This document shows, one piece after another, positions 14,837 to 21,749 of a stretch of 23,207 bases of DNA (position 1 is the first letter of the stretch; each line of letters opens with the position of its first letter). Below the pieces are notes generated by a model. The model was not told where the DNA came from. It saw only the letters and a list, made by a program, of their open reading frames with translations, and searched no databases. The stretch is from Solirubrobacterales bacterium (GTDB lineage Bacteria; Actinomycetota; Thermoleophilia; Solirubrobacterales; Solirubrobacteraceae): NCBI GenBank assembly GCA_003157595.1, contig PMKB01000285.1:1921-25127 (forward strand). The letters run 5' to 3'. Position numbers and translations under genes: made by a program.

Positions 14837-14857
14837 ATGTGCGGAGGCCCGGAATGA
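14837..14857 (+). CDS. Six-codon leaderless upstream ORF (MCGGPE)
   Basis: ATG 14837 lies exactly 6 nt after the -10 box TAGGAT, like the leaderless genes in this window. It reads Met-Cys-Gly-Gly-Pro-Glu-stop. The TGA (14855-14857) overlaps the ATG of the 28-residue protein (ATGA), and codons 3-4 contain that gene's Shine-Dalgarno GGAGG. Translation of the minigene would therefore mask and then deliver ribosomes to the downstream start. A Cys codon in a short leaderless uORF recalls cysteine-responsive leaders of mycobacteria. It may be chance, but the triple coincidence is notable. Confidence 0.4.
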   Translation: MCGGPE

Positions 14858-14940
14858 GCTTCTATTGGCTTGCAGCGGCGTACGTGTTCGAGTTCATCGT
14901 CGCCGTTGGCTTCGTTGCGTGGGTTAAGCTCAACGACTGA
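14854..14940 (+). CDS. 28-residue single-span membrane protein
   Basis: The peptide is MSFYWLAAAYVFEFIVAVGF followed by VAWVKLND. Residues 3-23 form one hydrophobic span with a single Glu (E13) inside it; the C-terminus is short and polar. The ribosome binding site is the strongest in the window: GGAGG at 14843-14847, 6 nt before the ATG. Its ATG overlaps the stop of the six-codon upstream ORF. The AAY motif near the start of the span is vaguely like CcmD-type haem exporter subunits, but no cytochrome maturation gene is nearby, so I would not name it. It could be a regulator or stabiliser of a larger membrane complex, such as the MmpL exporter upstream, or a stand-alone stress peptide. Its size makes it easy to miss. 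Confidence 0.65.
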   Translation: MSFYWLAAAYVFEFIVAVGFVAWVKLND

Positions 14941-14957
14941 CGCTGACGGTTCTGCAC

Positions 14958-14971
14958 AGCCGGCGCCGGCT
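14958..14971. terminator. Possible hairpin between small protein and YjbQ gene
   Basis: AGCCGGCGCCGGCT is a perfect 14-bp palindrome 18 nt after the small-protein stop. A second weak stem, TCAGC/GCTGA, follows at about 14979-14992. It could terminate the small-protein transcript; there is no U-tract. Confidence 0.35.
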
Positions 14972-15056
14972 TGCAGTCTCAGCTGGGGCTGACCACTGCG
15001 CACCGGGCCAACGCGCGAGGACCGGGCACTGCCTCCGGCCTATCCGATGGCATCTT

Positions 15057-15497
15057 TCAGCGCATGTCGCTCTGCGCCGACTGACCGCAGGCCGTCGCCA
15101 GCACTGACCGGGCGCCTCCGCGATCGCGATGCTCGCACAGGTAGATGCCCTGCCAGGTGCCCAACGCCAGTCGCCCATCGGCGATCGGGAGGGTCAACGA
15201 CGGGCCGAGCAGCGCGGCCTTGATGTGCGCCGGCATGTCGTCTGCGCCCTCGAGTCTGTGCGTCCAGAACTGGGCCTGCTCGGGGACCGCGGCATTGAAC
15301 CAGCTCTCGAAGTCATGTCTGACGGCGGGCGAAGCGTCCTCGTTCAGCGCCAGCGACGCCGAGGTGTGCTGGATCAGCAGGTGCAGCAGTCCCACGCGAA
15401 GTTGAGCCAACGCAGGCAGCGCCTCGACGACCTCGCGGGTTATGAGGTGAAAGCCTCGAGGGCGCGCCACGAGATCAATCCGGCGCTGGATCCACAC
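15057..15497 (-). CDS. YjbQ/UPF0047 family protein (secondary thiamine-phosphate synthase-like)
   Basis: 146 residues, close to the usual 130-140 of the family. Recognisable elements in order: ARPRGFHLIT, LLIQHTSASLALNEDASP with H44, the H80 segment, MPAHIKAALLGPSLTLPI with H91, then GRLALGTWQGIYLCEH. YjbQ proteins show weak thiamine-phosphate synthase activity in vitro; the real role is unknown. The histidines are likely metal or phosphate ligands. Differences from the common sequence: the usual Asn before the HIKA segment is Asp, and the Arg-rich C-terminal motif is weak. The start is GTG 15497, with the -10 box TAGCGT ending 7 nt before it. The frame extends to 15617, but that Arg-rich part lies upstream of the -10 box and matches nothing in the family. 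Confidence 0.87.
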   Translation of the reverse strand: MWIQRRIDLVARPRGFHLITREVVEALPALAQLRVGLLHLLIQHTSASLALNEDASPAVRHDFESWFNAAVPEQAQFWTHRLEGADDMPAHIKAALLGPSLTLPIADGRLALGTWQGIYLCEHRDRGGARSVLATACGQSAQSDMR

Positions 15498-15504
15498 GCA
15501 GCCA

Positions 15505-15510
15505 ACGCTA
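15505..15510 (-). promoter_or_regulatory. -10 box of leaderless yjbQ-like gene
   Basis: On the minus strand TAGCGT occupies 15510-15505, ending 7 nt before GTG 15497. It fixes the start at 15497 rather than further upstream. Confidence 0.5.
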
Positions 15511-15699
15511 CCCGCATCTCGGGAGGGTCGCCGTTGCGCCCGTCGATGGCGAGGAAGCCCTCGCCATGCATACGCCAGCGGTCGTCGATTCGCACGACGG
15601 GCAGGCGCGACCGCCACGCAGCTCGCGGCGCGCCGCAGACCTACGAGGCGCCAACCGTTTGAAACCCCTCCTCACGAGAGCCGCGGCTGGCCGGTCGGG

Positions 15700-15705
15700 T
15701 AGCGT
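15700..15705 (+). promoter_or_regulatory. -10 box of leaderless Cache-like gene
   Basis: TAGCGT, the same hexamer as for the divergent yjbQ-like gene, ends 6 nt before GTG 15712. Confidence 0.5.
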
Positions 15706-15711
15706 TCCCCT

Positions 15712-16707
15712 GTGCTCCTGAGACTTCGCAGGCTCGTTCTATTGGCCCTCGCGGCGCTCGCGCTCACCGCCGGTGGTCTCGCCGCACTCGCCGCCAACAC
15801 AATCGCGGCCACAAGCGCCGCGTGCGCAGCGGCGACGCACGGCGTTCTCGCGACCGCGGACGCGCAGGTGCTGAGCAACATCTACGCGAATGAGCTCGCC
15901 GGGCAGGAGGTGACCGACGACCTCGCGGAGATCACCGCCAACCAGGCCTTGATCGCCGCGGTTTCGCAGGACGACGCCGTCGCGACGCTCGCCGCGGTCA
16001 AGCGGCTTGTGTACCACCCGGCCTGGCACATCGTGAGGCTGCGCGTGCTCGATTCCTCCGGTCACCTGCTCGCGGATTTCGGCGGTCCCTACGTTATCGC
16101 GCCCGTCTCAGGCCTCCTACACTCCGCGTCGGGGGCGGTGATCGGCAGCTTCGTGATGTCGGTGCAGGACGACGTCGGCGTCACGAAGCTCGAGACTCGA
16201 TTCATCGGCGACCCGATCGGGATCTACTACGGCGGCCGCATGGTCGCGCAGCTGGGCGGGGTGAGCTTTCCGCGAACGCGTCCGACGGCCAACACCCTGA
16301 CCGTAGGCAATGTGCGCTACCTGTTGGTGACGCGCACCTACGGCGCGTTCCCCAGCGGCGCGCTGCGCGCGGTGATCCTCGTCCCGCCCCCGGCGATGAC
16401 CGCGACCGTCGAGCCGTGCGACACGGTGAGAGCGGCGGAGTTCGGTCGTGTCGCATCGCGACTGACGGGCTTGCTGGGCCCGGTGGCGCAGCACTATTTC
16501 GGCTACGCCTACTGGGTCCACGTCTACACGGCGGCCAAGGTTTTCGTGCGTGATCCCAACGGCACGGTGCTCGCGACAAGCGACGGCTCGGACCCACCAT
16601 CGCTTCCGCTCAGCGGCTCGGTGAGCTATGAGGGCCAGCGCTGGTTGGTGTTCTCGTTCGAACCGCAGCCGCCCGTACGCGTGTATCTGCTCGTGTCGCC
16701 CGGCTGA
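15712..16707 (+). CDS. Membrane-anchored extracellular Cache-like sensor domain protein
   Basis: 331 residues. An N-terminal hydrophobic segment (LVLLALAALALTAGGLAALA) after Arg-rich LRLRR is either a signal peptide or an anchor. The rest lacks further spans. Residues 45-165 (a long helix with NIYANELAGQEVTDDLAEIT, then IVRLRVLDSSGHLLADFGG and IGSFVMSVQDDVGVTKLETR) follow the pattern of Cache domains, the extracellular ligand sensors of chemoreceptors and histidine kinases. Residues 255-331 (YWVHVYTAAKVFVRDPNGTV, then RWLVFSFEPQP) look like a second one. No kinase, HAMP or cyclase domain follows, so it cannot signal alone. The start is GTG 15712. The last 98 nt overlap the convergent RCC1 gene. 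Family placement is from pattern, not certain. Confidence 0.68.
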   Translation: MLLRLRRLVLLALAALALTAGGLAALAANTIAATSAACAAATHGVLATADAQVLSNIYANELAGQEVTDDLAEITANQALIAAVSQDDAVATLAAVKRLVYHPAWHIVRLRVLDSSGHLLADFGGPYVIAPVSGLLHSASGAVIGSFVMSVQDDVGVTKLETRFIGDPIGIYYGGRMVAQLGGVSFPRTRPTANTLTVGNVRYLLVTRTYGAFPSGALRAVILVPPPAMTATVEPCDTVRAAEFGRVASRLTGLLGPVAQHYFGYAYWVHVYTAAKVFVRDPNGTVLATSDGSDPPSLPLSGSVSYEGQRWLVFSFEPQPPVRVYLLVSPG

Positions 16708-17980
16708 GCCGGTTCGACCGCGGCGGCGGCAGCCTTACGGCAACCGGTTTCGTGCTGCAGGGGTAACCGTTGCAAATGTCCGGGCCGCTGCGAGCGCCGT
16801 CACCGAGATCCCCAAACCAGTTGGCGCCCCAGCAGCTGATGCTCCCCGCCACCACCAGCGCGCACGTGTGTTCACCACCGGCGGTCACGGCGGTCGCGTT
16901 CGCTATCGCGCTCACCGCGATCGGCGTCTTCGCGCACCGGACCAGCTGCCAGTAGCAGGTCTGCGGGCCGGTGCTGATGCCGTCGCCGAGCTGCCCGTAG
17001 GAGTTGTAACCCCAGCACTGCACGCCGCCGCCGGCCACCAGCGCGCAGGTGTGATCGCCCCCGGCGACGATCGCGGTCGCGCTCGCCATGCCGACCACGG
17101 CGACCGGCTTGGTGGCGCACCACTCACCGCCGGTGCACCACTGGACGCCGCTGCTCGTGCCGATCCCCAACTCGGCGGCGAAGTTGTAGCCCCAGCAGTC
17201 GACTCCCCCACCGGCCAGGAGCGCGCACGCGTGGTTGCTGCCGGCGGCGATTGCGCTCGCGTCGGTGATGCCCGCCACGGCCACGGGGGTGCTGGCGCAC
17301 GGACCGCCATTGCAGCTCTGCGGACCACGGCTCGTGCCATCGCCAAGCTGCCCATAGTCATTCTCGCCCCAACAGTCGACGCTCCCACCCGACAGCAGGG
17401 CGCAACTCTGGCCGCCGCCTGCCGCGATCGCCGTCGCGTCGGTGATCCCGCGCACCGCCACCGGCGTGCTGGCGCACGGATCGCCGTTACAGCTCTGCGA
17501 ACCACGGCTCGTGCCATCGCCAAGCTGCCCGTACTCATCCTCCCCCCAGCAGTCGACGCTACCGCCGGACAACAGCGCGCAACTGTCGGCGCCGCCCGCG
17601 GCGATCGCGATCGCGTTCGAAATTCCACGCACCGCCACCGGCGTGCTGGCGCACGGATCGCCGTTACAGCTCTGCGGACCACGGCTCGTGCCATCGCCAA
17701 GCTGCCCGTACCCGTTGTCGCCCCAGCAGTCCACACTCCCAGCCCCGAGCAGCGCGCACGTCTGGTCCGCACCGGCCGCCAGCGCGTGGACGGCCGTGGC
17801 GACCACCGGGGCCTGTGCTGCCGCCACACGAGGCATCGACCCGCGCGAGCGCGCGCCCGCAGCTCCCCACGAGACCGCGCTCCCCGCGAGCACCGTCAAC
17901 GTGACGACCGCGAACGCAACGACAAACCGGCGCCGGCGAGCGACGCCGCCGCCCGCCATCAAACCGTCGCGCCCCACCAT
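16610..17980 (-). CDS. Secreted RCC1-repeat beta-propeller protein
   Basis: 456 residues. Signal peptide RRRRFVVAFAVVTLTVLAGS near the start. Six RCC1-type repeats of 59-61 residues follow, each with CAL(L/V), then SVDCWG, YGQLGDGTS and a Cys-flanked loop such as QSCNGDPCAS. Four Cys per repeat (24 in all) suggest disulfides outside the cell. The first strand VHALAAG, before repeat 1, can close the propeller with repeat 6, which lacks that strand. After the last repeat come about 41 Arg/Ser/Thr-rich residues without propeller character; 32 of these codons lie antisense to the end of the convergent Cache-like gene. ATG 17980 overlaps the upstream membrane-protein stop (TGATG), so the two are coupled. 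Likely a surface-binding protein; ligand unknown. Confidence 0.85.
   Translation of the reverse strand: MVGRDGLMAGGGVARRRRFVVAFAVVTLTVLAGSAVSWGAAGARSRGSMPRVAAAQAPVVATAVHALAAGADQTCALLGAGSVDCWGDNGYGQLGDGTSRGPQSCNGDPCASTPVAVRGISNAIAIAAGGADSCALLSGGSVDCWGEDEYGQLGDGTSRGSQSCNGDPCASTPVAVRGITDATAIAAGGGQSCALLSGGSVDCWGENDYGQLGDGTSRGPQSCNGGPCASTPVAVAGITDASAIAAGSNHACALLAGGGVDCWGYNFAAELGIGTSSGVQWCTGGEWCATKPVAVVGMASATAIVAGGDHTCALVAGGGVQCWGYNSYGQLGDGISTGPQTCYWQLVRCAKTPIAVSAIANATAVTAGGEHTCALVVAGSISCWGANWFGDLGDGARSGPDICNGYPCSTKPVAVRLPPPRSNRLSRATRADTRVRAAAVRTRTPTSAGPHSSPSR
17284..17814 (-). repeat. Three 177-bp tandem repeats coding for RCC1 blades
   Basis: Repeats 1-3 of the RCC1 protein are encoded by units with exact 177-bp period (17638-17814, 17461-17637, 17284-17460). 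The first 95 bp of each unit are nearly identical between copies, far above the similarity to repeats 4-6. This points to recent duplication or gene conversion, and to possible copy-number change. Confidence 0.8.
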
Positions 17981-19818
17981 CAGGCGGCCGCGCGGGCGGA
18001 GTCGGTGCGAACGCCGGCCGGGGCCCACAGCGATCGGCCGGCGCCCACGCGAGCGACCCAAGCACTGAAGGTGTGCTCACCCCAGGCGTCGTGGAAGTGA
18101 ACGGTGATCGCCAGCAGCATGTGTTTGCGCCGGCGCATTCCGTCGGCGATGAAGACGAACCAGCGGTAGCGCTTGCTCCGGAGCTCGTAGTAATACCCGA
18201 GGCGCTGGTGCGCGCCTCGTGAGAGGACCAGATCGCGGTGGCGCACGAGTCCGAACCGCACGGCCGGCTCGATCGGCAGGGTCGAGACGTTGCTGGCCCC
18301 GAGCTCCATGCGGACCGTCTGGCCGGGCGGGATGATCTCGTCAAGGCGCGCGACGATCGCAGCGATCGGGTGGTACTGGTTGACGTGCGAGTCCGGCTTC
18401 TGCGTCGCGGCGACGGCACCTGCCGTCGCGACGGTGCCGCCGAGGGCGCCCAGCGAGGCTGCGACGCAGGCCGCTCGCAGCGTGCCGGCAGGCAGGCGCT
18501 TCACACGGGGCGCGGCACGCCGGAGCGCGGGCGCGCTCTCACACACCAGGCGGCGCAACACGCACCACAGTGACCAGACGAGCACCAGCCAGACCCATAG
18601 GCCGAGCATCGAACCCCACCAGGCGGTGTAGCCGATCGTCGCCGCCAGGAGCGGCACGGCCGGTGTCTGGGACACGTTTGCGGCGAGCGCAGCACACAGC
18701 ACGAGCCCGATCGCAGCCGCGGCGGCCAGGTCGGCGCGGCGGCGCCGGAGCCCTAGGAGGATCACAAGCCCGAGCGCCGCGAGCATCGCCAGGGTGGAGT
18801 CGCTCGCGCCGCCGGCGGGTGTGACGCGCACGTCGCGCTTGCGATCCCACTCGGACCTGGGGATGTAGAGCCACCACGGCTTCCAGCCGACCGCGTCAAC
18901 GACCGCGTTCCAGCCGACCGAGGTACCGAGCGTCGTCCCCCGGTCGCTCGTGGCCGCCACGATGAGCGTCAGGTTTCCGGGGCTGTTTGCGATCTCGTCG
19001 AGCAGCGGCGGAGCCCAGCAGATCGCGGCGACGAGCGTGGCGGCCGCGACCCAGTGCCCGAACGGGCGCAACCGCGCGCGGCGCCGGGGCAGAGCCTCGG
19101 CGCCGCGATCGCCCTGCGCCGCGCGGCGCTCAGCGAAACGGCGCACGGCCAATCCGCCCACCCCGATCGCCAGCAGCCCCGCGGTCGGTGCGATGTAGGT
19201 GAGATGGGTTTGCGTAACGAAGCTCGCGACCGCCGCCGTCAGCGGCAGCAGCCGGTGGTCGCCGCAGGCCACCGACCAGCAGAGGAAGATCAGAAGCAGG
19301 AAGGGGAACAGCGCCGCGGCGGGGTTCCACACGTCATGGAAGGACTCGGCCGGGAGCGACTGGCACATCAGCGCGATGCCGATGGCCGTCGCGAACATCA
19401 GCACGAGCCCGCCGCGCCGTCTGGCCAGCGCCACACAGGCGATGATCGCGAGCGTGTTCACGGCTCCCATCGTCACGGCGAGGCTCGTGGTGGAGCCGAA
19501 GCGGGACGGCAGCGCCAGCAGCCAATACAGCAGCGGCCCGGGACTGTGGATGACCTGGCCGGTCAGGTTGCCGGCCTCGGAGTACTGGCCGACCAGCGGC
19601 GAATGCAAGGTCAGCACGTCCCAAGCGCGCGTGACGATGATCCCGTCGTCGGCGGCCGGCTCCCAGCCGGCGCTCACCGCGTGCGCGGTCGAGACGAGCA
19701 CGGGGATCGCCGCCGCCAGACCGGTCGTGATCGCAGGCAGCACGCGCCCCAGCCAGACGGCAGCCCTCCGCAGCGACGCGCGGAGCGCCAGCAGCGTCAG
19801 GCCGAAGCTCGAGCGCAC
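17980..19818 (-). CDS. Polytopic GT-C-like membrane protein
   Basis: 612 residues from GTG 19818, with roughly ten or more membrane spans. After the first span come acidic residues D57-D58 in WEPAADDGIIVTRAWDVL, then VGQYSEAG and HSPGPLLYWLLALPSRFG. An acidic first loop followed by a HxPGPLLY-type segment is the layout of GT-C glycosyltransferases of the ArnT/PMT (family 39) kind, which use lipid-linked sugars outside the membrane. The C-terminal 130 residues (YHPIAAIVARLDEIIPPGQ onward) are hydrophilic and probably extracytoplasmic. It is coupled to the secreted RCC1 gene by TGATG overlap, so it may modify or anchor that protein; this is inference. A start further upstream is possible, since the frame is open to 20316, but that runs antisense to another gene. 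Confidence 0.7.
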   Translation of the reverse strand: MRSSFGLTLLALRASLRRAAVWLGRVLPAITTGLAAAIPVLVSTAHAVSAGWEPAADDGIIVTRAWDVLTLHSPLVGQYSEAGNLTGQVIHSPGPLLYWLLALPSRFGSTTSLAVTMGAVNTLAIIACVALARRRGGLVLMFATAIGIALMCQSLPAESFHDVWNPAAALFPFLLLIFLCWSVACGDHRLLPLTAAVASFVTQTHLTYIAPTAGLLAIGVGGLAVRRFAERRAAQGDRGAEALPRRRARLRPFGHWVAAATLVAAICWAPPLLDEIANSPGNLTLIVAATSDRGTTLGTSVGWNAVVDAVGWKPWWLYIPRSEWDRKRDVRVTPAGGASDSTLAMLAALGLVILLGLRRRRADLAAAAAIGLVLCAALAANVSQTPAVPLLAATIGYTAWWGSMLGLWVWLVLVWSLWCVLRRLVCESAPALRRAAPRVKRLPAGTLRAACVAASLGALGGTVATAGAVAATQKPDSHVNQYHPIAAIVARLDEIIPPGQTVRMELGASNVSTLPIEPAVRFGLVRHRDLVLSRGAHQRLGYYYELRSKRYRWFVFIADGMRRRKHMLLAITVHFHDAWGEHTFSAWVARVGAGRSLWAPAGVRTDSARAAA

Positions 19819-20013
19819 CGATCCAGCCCGCGTGTGAGGCGTCGAGCTTCGCTCGCCGGGCAGTGCGACGCTCCCTTCGTGCGCACTCGAGGTCCCATGA
19901 TCGGTGCTCGTCGCTCGTCTCCCTTCGCTCGAACTGCAGTGTCCTCGATCCAGTCCCCGCGTGCGCACAGGAGCGCCGATCGCCGCCAGCCAGGCCGCAC
20001 GAGCGGGCGGCAA

Positions 20014-20019
20014 TAGACT
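20014..20019 (+). promoter_or_regulatory. -10 box of leaderless zinc-ribbon gene
   Basis: TAGACT ends 6 nt before GTG 20026, and there is no Shine-Dalgarno sequence. Confidence 0.5.
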
Positions 20020-20025
20020 GCAACC

Positions 20026-20979
20026 GTGTCGAAGTTCTGCCGCCACGGCACGCCCACCGAGCACTGTCCGATCTGCCACGCGAACGTCGAGGCGGCGGCC
20101 CGCGCATCGGTCGCGGGCAAGCCTCGGCGCTCGAGCGACACGCGACCGCGCAGCCAGATCAGCTCGCGCGGCGGGCTGATTGTCCGCCACGAAGCCCGCA
20201 GCGACGCCGACGGCTACCGCTCGGCGCTCGCACCCGGGCTGCGCTCGACGGCGGACGCGCGGCGGCTCGCGAGCGAGATCGGCTTCGCCGCTGGGCGCCT
20301 GGAGGCGCTGACGCACGATCCTCCGGGGCTCTACGCCGAAATCGCCGGCGGCGAGGACCCCGAGCAGGCGACCTGGCTCGCGCTGCTGACCGCTTATCTG
20401 GGACCGCTCGAAGCCGAGCAGCCGTTCTCGGCGATCGAGGCCGTGCGTACCGCGTGGCCGGCGCTGCCGGAGCTCGGCGACGCGTCACCCGGACCCCGCG
20501 GCAGCCACGAGCCGACCGCTGGCGCCGCGCCGCTGGCAGCCTATGTCCGCTTCGCGCGGCGCGCCGGTACCCAGCAGCTCGCCTTCACCGGCGATCAAAG
20601 CTGGCCGCCCGAGCAGCGTTTCGCGCGGATCTACGAGCGTCTCGTGCTGCCGGGACTGCACCGGCGGGCGCGCTATGACCTGCTCGTCAGCCTTGGCCGC
20701 CTGGGCCGCTATCCGCTGGCGGCGCCCGGTCTGCTGCTGACGGAGGAGGACCAGGTGACACTCGCCGCGAAGCGTGTCTTCGCGATCGGCGACCGACTCA
20801 CGCTCGAGCGCCGCGCGCGCAAGCTGGCGGCGGCCGCCGAGGTGCCGATCGAGGCGCTCGACCTCGCGCTGGAGAATTGGGCGCGCAGCGATCGCATCAC
20901 GCAGGGCTTCGCCGGGGCGAGCCTGCACGGCGCGGACGAGCGCGCGCAGGCCGGCGCGGCGGGCGCGCTGCAGTGCTGA
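20026..20979 (+). CDS. Conserved hypothetical with N-terminal zinc-ribbon-like motif
   Basis: 317 residues, soluble. The N-terminus FCRHGTPTEHCPIC has C5, H7, H13, C14 and C17, a likely single zinc knuckle. A linker (18-50) follows. The remainder is helical: LASEIGFAAGRLEAL, ATWLALLTAYLGPLE, then RFARIYERLVLPGLHRRARY, DLLVSLGRLGRY, DQVTLAAKRVFAIGD and EALDLALENWAR. The order of these helices, with an FARIYERL helix and DQVTLAAKRVF, faintly recalls the helix-hairpin-helix, DNA-glycosylase-like fold (alpha-glutamyl/putrescinyl thymine pyrophosphorylase-type proteins). I hold this only as a lead. The family seems common in this actinobacterial group, and I know no function. It ends back-to-back with the sigma factor gene, with no bases between the stops. 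Confidence 0.72.
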   Translation: MSKFCRHGTPTEHCPICHANVEAAARASVAGKPRRSSDTRPRSQISSRGGLIVRHEARSDADGYRSALAPGLRSTADARRLASEIGFAAGRLEALTHDPPGLYAEIAGGEDPEQATWLALLTAYLGPLEAEQPFSAIEAVRTAWPALPELGDASPGPRGSHEPTAGAAPLAAYVRFARRAGTQQLAFTGDQSWPPEQRFARIYERLVLPGLHRRARYDLLVSLGRLGRYPLAAPGLLLTEEDQVTLAAKRVFAIGDRLTLERRARKLAAAAEVPIEALDLALENWARSDRITQGFAGASLHGADERAQAGAAGALQC

Positions 20980-21630
20980 TCAGTCGAGGACCGCGCGCTC
21001 GTCGAGATGCGCGCCGACCTTGCGCTTGACCCGCTGGAGCGCGTTGTCGACGGTCTTGGTGTCGCAGTCCAGACGCCCGCCGATCTCCTCGTAGGAGCGA
21101 CCGTCGAGGTAGAGCGCGAGCACGCTCGATTCGAGCTGGGAGAGGCTCGTCGAGAGGCAGCCAACCAGCGAGCGCAGCTCCTCGGCGGAGATCGCCTGCT
21201 TGGCCGGGTCGTTGACCGACGAGCCGGCGAGCATGTCCTCGAGCACCGGCGCATCGTCCTCGGCGCCCGCGCCGGCGGGCGCCGAGAACGAGACGTAGTG
21301 GTTCAGCGGTGTGTGCTTGTTGCGCGTGGCCGTCTTGACCGCGGTGATGATCTGGCGCGTGATGCACAGCTCGGCGAAGTTGCGAAAGCTCGACTCGCGG
21401 TCGGTGCGGTAGTCGCGGATCGCCTTGTAGAGCCCGATCAGGCCCTCCTGGATGAGGTCTTCGCTGTCGCCGCCGGCGAGGAAGTACGACGAGGCCTTGA
21501 GCCGCACGAACCCCTTGTAGCGCGCGAGCAGCCGTGTGTAGGCGGTGGGATCGCCGGACTTCGCGAGCGCGATGAGAAAGCCATCCTCAACCTGAGGTTG
21601 AGCGTAAGACTGTCTGGAGACTTGGGCCAC
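20980..21630 (-). CDS. SigH-like sigma-70 family RNA polymerase sigma factor
   Basis: 216 residues. Region 2: DEEL-like start GDPTAYTRLLARYKGFVRLK, core-binding DLIQEGLIGLYKAIRDYR and promoter -10 recognition FRNFAELCITRQIITAVKTA. Region 4: LSQLESSVLALYLDGRSYEEIGGRLDC, then KTVDNALQRVKRKV as recognition helix. This is the architecture of Bacillus SigH, and the gene order cysS-rlmB-sigH is also known there. In non-sporulating actinobacteria the target genes are unknown. The start is GTG 21630, preceded by AGGGA at 21642-21638. It has its own promoter in the 3' end of rlmB and a 113-nt leader holding a 17-bp palindrome, a copy of which also lies at codons 10-15 of the gene. No anti-sigma gene is adjacent. 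Confidence 0.92.
   Translation of the reverse strand: MAQVSRQSYAQPQVEDGFLIALAKSGDPTAYTRLLARYKGFVRLKASSYFLAGGDSEDLIQEGLIGLYKAIRDYRTDRESSFRNFAELCITRQIITAVKTATRNKHTPLNHYVSFSAPAGAGAEDDAPVLEDMLAGSSVNDPAKQAISAEELRSLVGCLSTSLSQLESSVLALYLDGRSYEEIGGRLDCDTKTVDNALQRVKRKVGAHLDERAVLD
21586..21602. repeat. 17-bp palindrome, copy 1 (inside sigma gene)
   Basis: CTCAACCTGAGGTTGAG, perfectly symmetrical around one central base. It lies about 30 nt downstream of the sigma-factor start codon. Confidence 0.7.
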
Positions 21631-21716
21631 GAGCGGTTCCCTTGTTCGAGCCTTGTGCAGGCAGGATTGCTCAGTGGCGCACTCCTCCCCTGGCGCCGAC
21701 TGCGGATATGAAAGAC

Positions 21717-21733
21717 CTTAACCTGAGGTTTAG
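21717..21733. repeat. 17-bp palindrome, copy 2 (sigma gene leader)
   Basis: CTTAACCTGAGGTTTAG, symmetrical at 7 of 8 pairs, with the same core AACCTGAGGTT as copy 1. The centres are 131 bp apart. It sits about 10-25 nt downstream of the predicted transcription start. Confidence 0.7.
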
Positions 21734-21749
21734 CCTTGATGTACTCCGG

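Noticed and set aside
14527..14853. Longer frame leading into the 28-residue membrane peptide
   Set aside because: Overlaps the MmpL gene in another frame, and the strong GGAGG site points to ATG 14854.
16628..18100. Rightward ORF of 490 codons opposite the RCC1 gene
   Set aside because: Its repeats mirror the RCC1 repeats, and it has no signal or domain of its own.
19819..20316. 166-residue N-terminal extension of the GT-C-like protein
   Set aside because: It is Arg/Ser-rich, lies antisense to the zinc-ribbon gene and its promoter, and lacks membrane character.
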